A stretch of 64,000 nt of DNA, taken from the NCBI RefSeq assembly GCF_001650735.1, contig NZ_LXVY01000043.1:1-64000 (forward strand), in the 5' to 3' direction. The notes under the pieces are model-generated. The model searched no databases. It had not been told where the DNA came from and worked only from the letters and a program-made list of their open reading frames with translations. Position numbers and translations under genes: made by a program. Below, piece after piece: positions 61,055 through 64,000 of this stretch; the stretch's first letter is position 1; the number at the start of each line of letters is the position of its first letter. The DNA comes from Sphingomonas sp. TDK1 (GTDB lineage Bacteria; Pseudomonadota; Alphaproteobacteria; Sphingomonadales; Sphingomonadaceae).

Positions 61055-62818
61055 GTGCAGGATTACCGGGAAGCGGCGCGGCTCGATGCGCTGTATCAGT
61101 TGAAGCTGCTCGATACCCCCCCGAGCGAGCATTTCGACCGCATCACGCGCATGGCGGCGCAGATCTTCGGCCTGCCGATCGCGGCGGTGTCGCTGACCGA
61201 CAGGGACCGGCAATGGTTCAAGTCACGCGTCGGCGTGGCGCACGACAGCATCCCGCGCGACAAGGCGCCCTGCGCGAAAGTCGCGGAGGCGCGCGAGCTG
61301 GTGGTGATCGAGGATTTCGCCACCCATCCCTGCTATGCCGACAGTCTGCTCGCGGGACATGGCACGCGCTTCTACGCGGGCGCGCCGTTGGTAACCAAGG
61401 ATGGCTATGGGCTCGGCGCGCTTTGCGTGCTGGGCACCGAGCCGCGTGTTGCCGCACCCGAGGAGCTGGCGGCGCTGGCCGACCTTGCCGCGATGGTGAT
61501 GGAGCAGATCGAGTTACAGCATGCCTTTGGCCGAATCGATCCGATCAGCGGGCTTCCGACGCGCGCGCAGTTCCGCGACGATCTCGTCGACCTCGCGCTC
61601 GACTGCCCGGGGCAGGCGCGCATCGCGGTGGTGGCCGATCTCGCGCGCGACGACCAGATCGCCAAGATTGTCGGCGCGATGGGCGCGGCCCGGCTCGACG
61701 AGATGGTGCGGGAGGCAGCGCATGCCATTCAGAACATCCTGGGGCCGAATCGGACCGCCTATCATGTCGGCACCACCCAATTCGCCTTCCTGTCGCCCCC
61801 AGACGCGGAGGTAATGGCCTATACCGCTTTGCTCGAACGCGGCTTTGAAGTGATCCGGGCAAACTCGAGCGTTCGTTTCGTCACCAGCGTGGCCATCGGT
61901 GTGCGTCCGTTCCGGCTGGGCGCGGTGCCGGCCGAGGACGTATTGCGCGGCGCCGCCAGCGCGGCGCAGGACGCGCGCCGCACCGACGGCGCGATCGCGC
62001 TCTACTCGGAGGCGCGGGACCATGCGATGCGGCGCCATTACGACTTGCTGCAGGACTTCGGCGCGGCGCTGGAAGCGGGCGACCAGCTGCGGCTGGTCTA
62101 TCAGCCCCGTATCGACCTTGCCACCGGGTGCTGCCTGGGGGCGGAGACGCTGCTGCGCTGGCGCCATCCCGAGCTTGGGGAAGTATCGCCGGCCGAGTTC
62201 ATCCCGATCATCGAACAGACCGCGCTGGCCCGCCCGACGACGCACTGGGTGCTGGAGCATGCGCTCGATCAGCTCGCCGCCTGGCAGGCGGCGGGGCTCG
62301 ACATGACGCTGTCGGTCAACATCTCCGCCGCCAATCTGATGGAAGCGGACCTGATCCAGCGCATCCAGCTGGCGTTGATGACGCGCCAGTTGCGGCCCTC
62401 GCAACTGGAGATCGAGCTCACCGAAAGCGCGATGATGGCGCAGCCGGAAAAGGCGCTGGCGATGCTGCGTGAGCTGGCCGAGGCCGGGGTTGCGCTGGCG
62501 ATCGACGATTTCGGCACCGGGCACAGCAGCCTGGCCTATCTGCAGCAGGTACCCGCGCACGTCGTGAAGATCGACCAGGCGTTCGTGCGCGGCCTCAGTG
62601 CGCCCTGGGGCGCCGATTACGTGTTGGTCGAAACGATGGTGGGCCTGCTCCACAAGCTCGGCCGCCGCGTCGTAGCCGAGGGCGTGGAGACCGAGGACGC
62701 CGCCACGATCCTCGCCGGCATGGGCTGCGAGGAAGCGCAGGGATACTGGTTCGCTCGGCCGCTGGAAGTGGCCGCCTTCGCCGATTGGATCGACGCGCGC
62801 AGGGCGCTGGCGGCCTGA
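61055..62818 (+). CDS. GAF-(degenerate GGDEF)-EAL cyclic-di-GMP phosphodiesterase
   Basis: 587 residues. GAF domain (about 1-150: KLLDTPPSEHFDRITRMAAQ, VSLTDRDRQWFKSRVG). A GGDEF-like domain (about 160-310) starts DPISGLPTRAQFRDDL, but the signature is GTTQF, so no cyclase activity is expected. EAL domain (about 325-580): GAETLLRW (ETL variant), NISAANL, ELTESAMM, IDDFGTGHSSLAYLQQ, KIDQAFV, VAEGVETEDA, GYWFARP; metal and catalytic residues appear intact. Predicted to degrade c-di-GMP under control of the GAF ligand. GTG start with GAAGGGA upstream. Confidence 0.9.
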   Translation: MQDYREAARLDALYQLKLLDTPPSEHFDRITRMAAQIFGLPIAAVSLTDRDRQWFKSRVGVAHDSIPRDKAPCAKVAEARELVVIEDFATHPCYADSLLAGHGTRFYAGAPLVTKDGYGLGALCVLGTEPRVAAPEELAALADLAAMVMEQIELQHAFGRIDPISGLPTRAQFRDDLVDLALDCPGQARIAVVADLARDDQIAKIVGAMGAARLDEMVREAAHAIQNILGPNRTAYHVGTTQFAFLSPPDAEVMAYTALLERGFEVIRANSSVRFVTSVAIGVRPFRLGAVPAEDVLRGAASAAQDARRTDGAIALYSEARDHAMRRHYDLLQDFGAALEAGDQLRLVYQPRIDLATGCCLGAETLLRWRHPELGEVSPAEFIPIIEQTALARPTTHWVLEHALDQLAAWQAAGLDMTLSVNISAANLMEADLIQRIQLALMTRQLRPSQLEIELTESAMMAQPEKALAMLRELAEAGVALAIDDFGTGHSSLAYLQQVPAHVVKIDQAFVRGLSAPWGADYVLVETMVGLLHKLGRRVVAEGVETEDAATILAGMGCEEAQGYWFARPLEVAAFADWIDARRALAA

Positions 62819-62857
62819 GCGGTTCCTACCCCCGTTGCGGCGGAGGAAATGCCTGGT

Positions 62858-64000
62858 TTAAGCGGCTTCGGCGAACTGCAGCGCCGCGAGCCGCGCGTAG
62901 AGCCCGCCCTGCGCCACGAGCTCGGCATGGGTGCCGGTCTCGACGATCCGACCCGAATCCATCACGATGATCCGGGCGGCAGCGCGTACGGTGGCGAGGC
63001 GGTGGGCGATCACCAGCGTGGTTCGGCCCTGCATCAGCCGCTCCAGTGCGTCCTGCACCAGCTTCTCGCTTTCCGCATCGAGCGCGCTGGTCGCCTCGTC
63101 GAGCAGCAGAATGGGGGCGTCGCGAAGCAGCGCACGGGCGATGGCGAGCCGCTGGCGCTGCCCGCCGGAGAGACGCGCACCGCCTTCCCCGAGGAAGGTA
63201 TCGAGCCCCTCGGGCAGCGCGCGCAGGAATTCGGCGGCGTTGGAGGCTTCGGCGGCCGCCCAGATCGCCTCGTCGCTCGCATCCCAGGCGCCATAGCGGA
63301 GATTATCGCGGGCACTGGCGGCGAAGATCACCGTTTCCTGCGGCACCATCGCCATGCGGGCCCGCACGTCCCCCGGATCTGCCTTGGGAATGGCGACGCC
63401 GTCGACGCGGATCTCACCGCTCTCGGGATCGTAGAAGCGCTGGAGAAGCTGGAACAGCGTGGACTTGCCTGCCCCCGAAGGGCCGACCACCGCCACCGTC
63501 TCGCCAGGTGCGACGAACAGCGAGAAGTCCTGTAGTGCCGAGACTTCGGGGCGGGTGGGGTAGCGGAAGGTCACCGCGTCGAACGCGATCGCTCCCTCCG
63601 CCGGGCTGGGCAGGGAAACGGGATTGGCGGGCGCGGCGATGTCCGGCTCCTGCTGGAGCAATTCGGCGAGTCGGCTGGCGGCGCCCGAGGCGCGCAGCAG
63701 GTCGCCATACACTTCGGTCAGCGCACCGAACGAGCCGACCACGAGGCCGGCGGTGATGACGAAGGCGGTAATCGCGCCGCCGCTGATCTGCCCGGCGGCA
63801 ACGCCCGACACGGCATCCCACATGATCAGCGTGATCGCAGTGAAGAGCAGGCCGATCACGAGCGCGGTCATCACCGCGCGCAGCGCGAAGCGCTTCTGCG
63901 CGGCGGCGAAGCTGCGCACGACGGCGTCATGGAAGCGCTGGCCCTCGCGCCGTTCCTGCCCGAAGGCCTGGACGATTCGCATCGCCCCCAGCGTTTCGGA
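62858..64000 (-). CDS. ABC exporter, fused permease-ATPase (5' part outside window)
   Basis: The C-terminal 380 or so residues of an ABC transporter half, open to the window edge; the start lies beyond 64000. The remaining transmembrane part has ETLGAMRIVQAFGQE and two membrane helices (ALVIGLLFTAITLIMWDAV, FVITAGLVVGSFGALTEVY). ATPase domain: Walker A AVVGPSGAGKSTLFQLLQ, Q-loop MVPQETVIF, signature RLSGGQRQRLAIARALLR, Walker B LLLDEATSALD, H-loop LVIAHRLATV. The type is that of lipid, peptide or drug exporters (MsbA/LagD-like). Substrate unknown. Confidence 0.93.
   Translation of the reverse strand, partial: SETLGAMRIVQAFGQERREGQRFHDAVVRSFAAAQKRFALRAVMTALVIGLLFTAITLIMWDAVSGVAAGQISGGAITAFVITAGLVVGSFGALTEVYGDLLRASGAASRLAELLQQEPDIAAPANPVSLPSPAEGAIAFDAVTFRYPTRPEVSALQDFSLFVAPGETVAVVGPSGAGKSTLFQLLQRFYDPESGEIRVDGVAIPKADPGDVRARMAMVPQETVIFAASARDNLRYGAWDASDEAIWAAAEASNAAEFLRALPEGLDTFLGEGGARLSGGQRQRLAIARALLRDAPILLLDEATSALDAESEKLVQDALERLMQGRTTLVIAHRLATVRAAARIIVMDSGRIVETGTHAELVAQGGLYARLAALQFAEAA

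Overview
The window looks like chromosomal DNA from a sphingomonad (Alphaproteobacteria, Sphingomonadales). The evidence is the uniformly high GC, tightly packed genes with ATGA/TGATG overlaps, a tad/cpa pilus locus, an HWE histidine kinase with a FATGY-type receiver, an F1-ATPase zeta-subunit (DUF1476)-BolA-Grx4 trio, a FYDLN-acid (TIGR02300) protein, a large TonB-dependent receptor and the block aroA-cmk-rpsA-ihfB. The species is inferred from gene content only. No prophage, insertion sequence, integrase or CRISPR array was seen.

Layout. 0.1-3.9 kb: a chemoreceptor divergent from an HWE kinase and its single-domain response regulator. 3.9-9.3 kb: translation housekeeping on the minus strand (ychF, pth, rplY) with a lipoprotein, a NIPSNAP protein, a 52-residue membrane peptide and a TraB/GumN-like lipoprotein. 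9.5-16.9 kb: glyQ-glyS, ppdK and two small genes. 17-24.6 kb: a minus-strand tad/cpa pilus operon (cpaA-B-C-D-E-tadB-tadC) with no cpaF ATPase and no pilin. 24.7-30.7 kb: plus-strand metabolic genes (lipase-like hydrolase, D-amino-acid dehydrogenase-like oxidoreductase, GntR regulator, thioesterase, ferritin-like protein, SBF-type transporter, epimerase). 31-35 kb: TonB-dependent receptor and polysaccharide deacetylase. 35.2-38.5 kb: leuC, an exported micropeptide, leuD and a quinone reductase. 39-40 kb: zeta subunit, BolA, Grx4. 40.5-42.6 kb: BlaI-BlaR1-type regulator and sensor protease with a clear operator. 42.7-48.6 kb: MBL hydrolase, membrane protein, NAD biosynthesis (nadA, nadC) enclosing two unfamiliar regulators, and RNase T2. 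48.6-51.2 kb: DUF4112 protein, orphan solute-binding lipoprotein, NUDIX hydrolase, tRNA-Leu. 51.3-55.8 kb: ihfB, rpsA, cmk, aroA on the minus strand. 55.9-59.3 kb: FYDLN protein, tRNA-Ala, alpha/beta hydrolase, orphan FlgC-like protein, and the ohr/ohrR peroxide system. 59.4-64 kb: FAD oxidoreductase, GAF-(degenerate GGDEF)-EAL protein and a truncated ABC exporter.

The most notable signals are: (1) a double-hairpin palindromic repeat inserted in frame in glyS, adding about 28 residues, with a diverged copy just upstream of the glyS start; (2) two unfamiliar regulators between nadA and nadC, divergent across two perfect palindromes; (3) inverted 16-bp operators between ohr and ohrR; (4) a BlaI/BlaR pair with no beta-lactamase and an Ala-Pro-Val repeat tail; (5) a tad locus lacking its motor ATPase. 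Small genes of 52 and 46 codons were found by reading the gaps between the larger ones.
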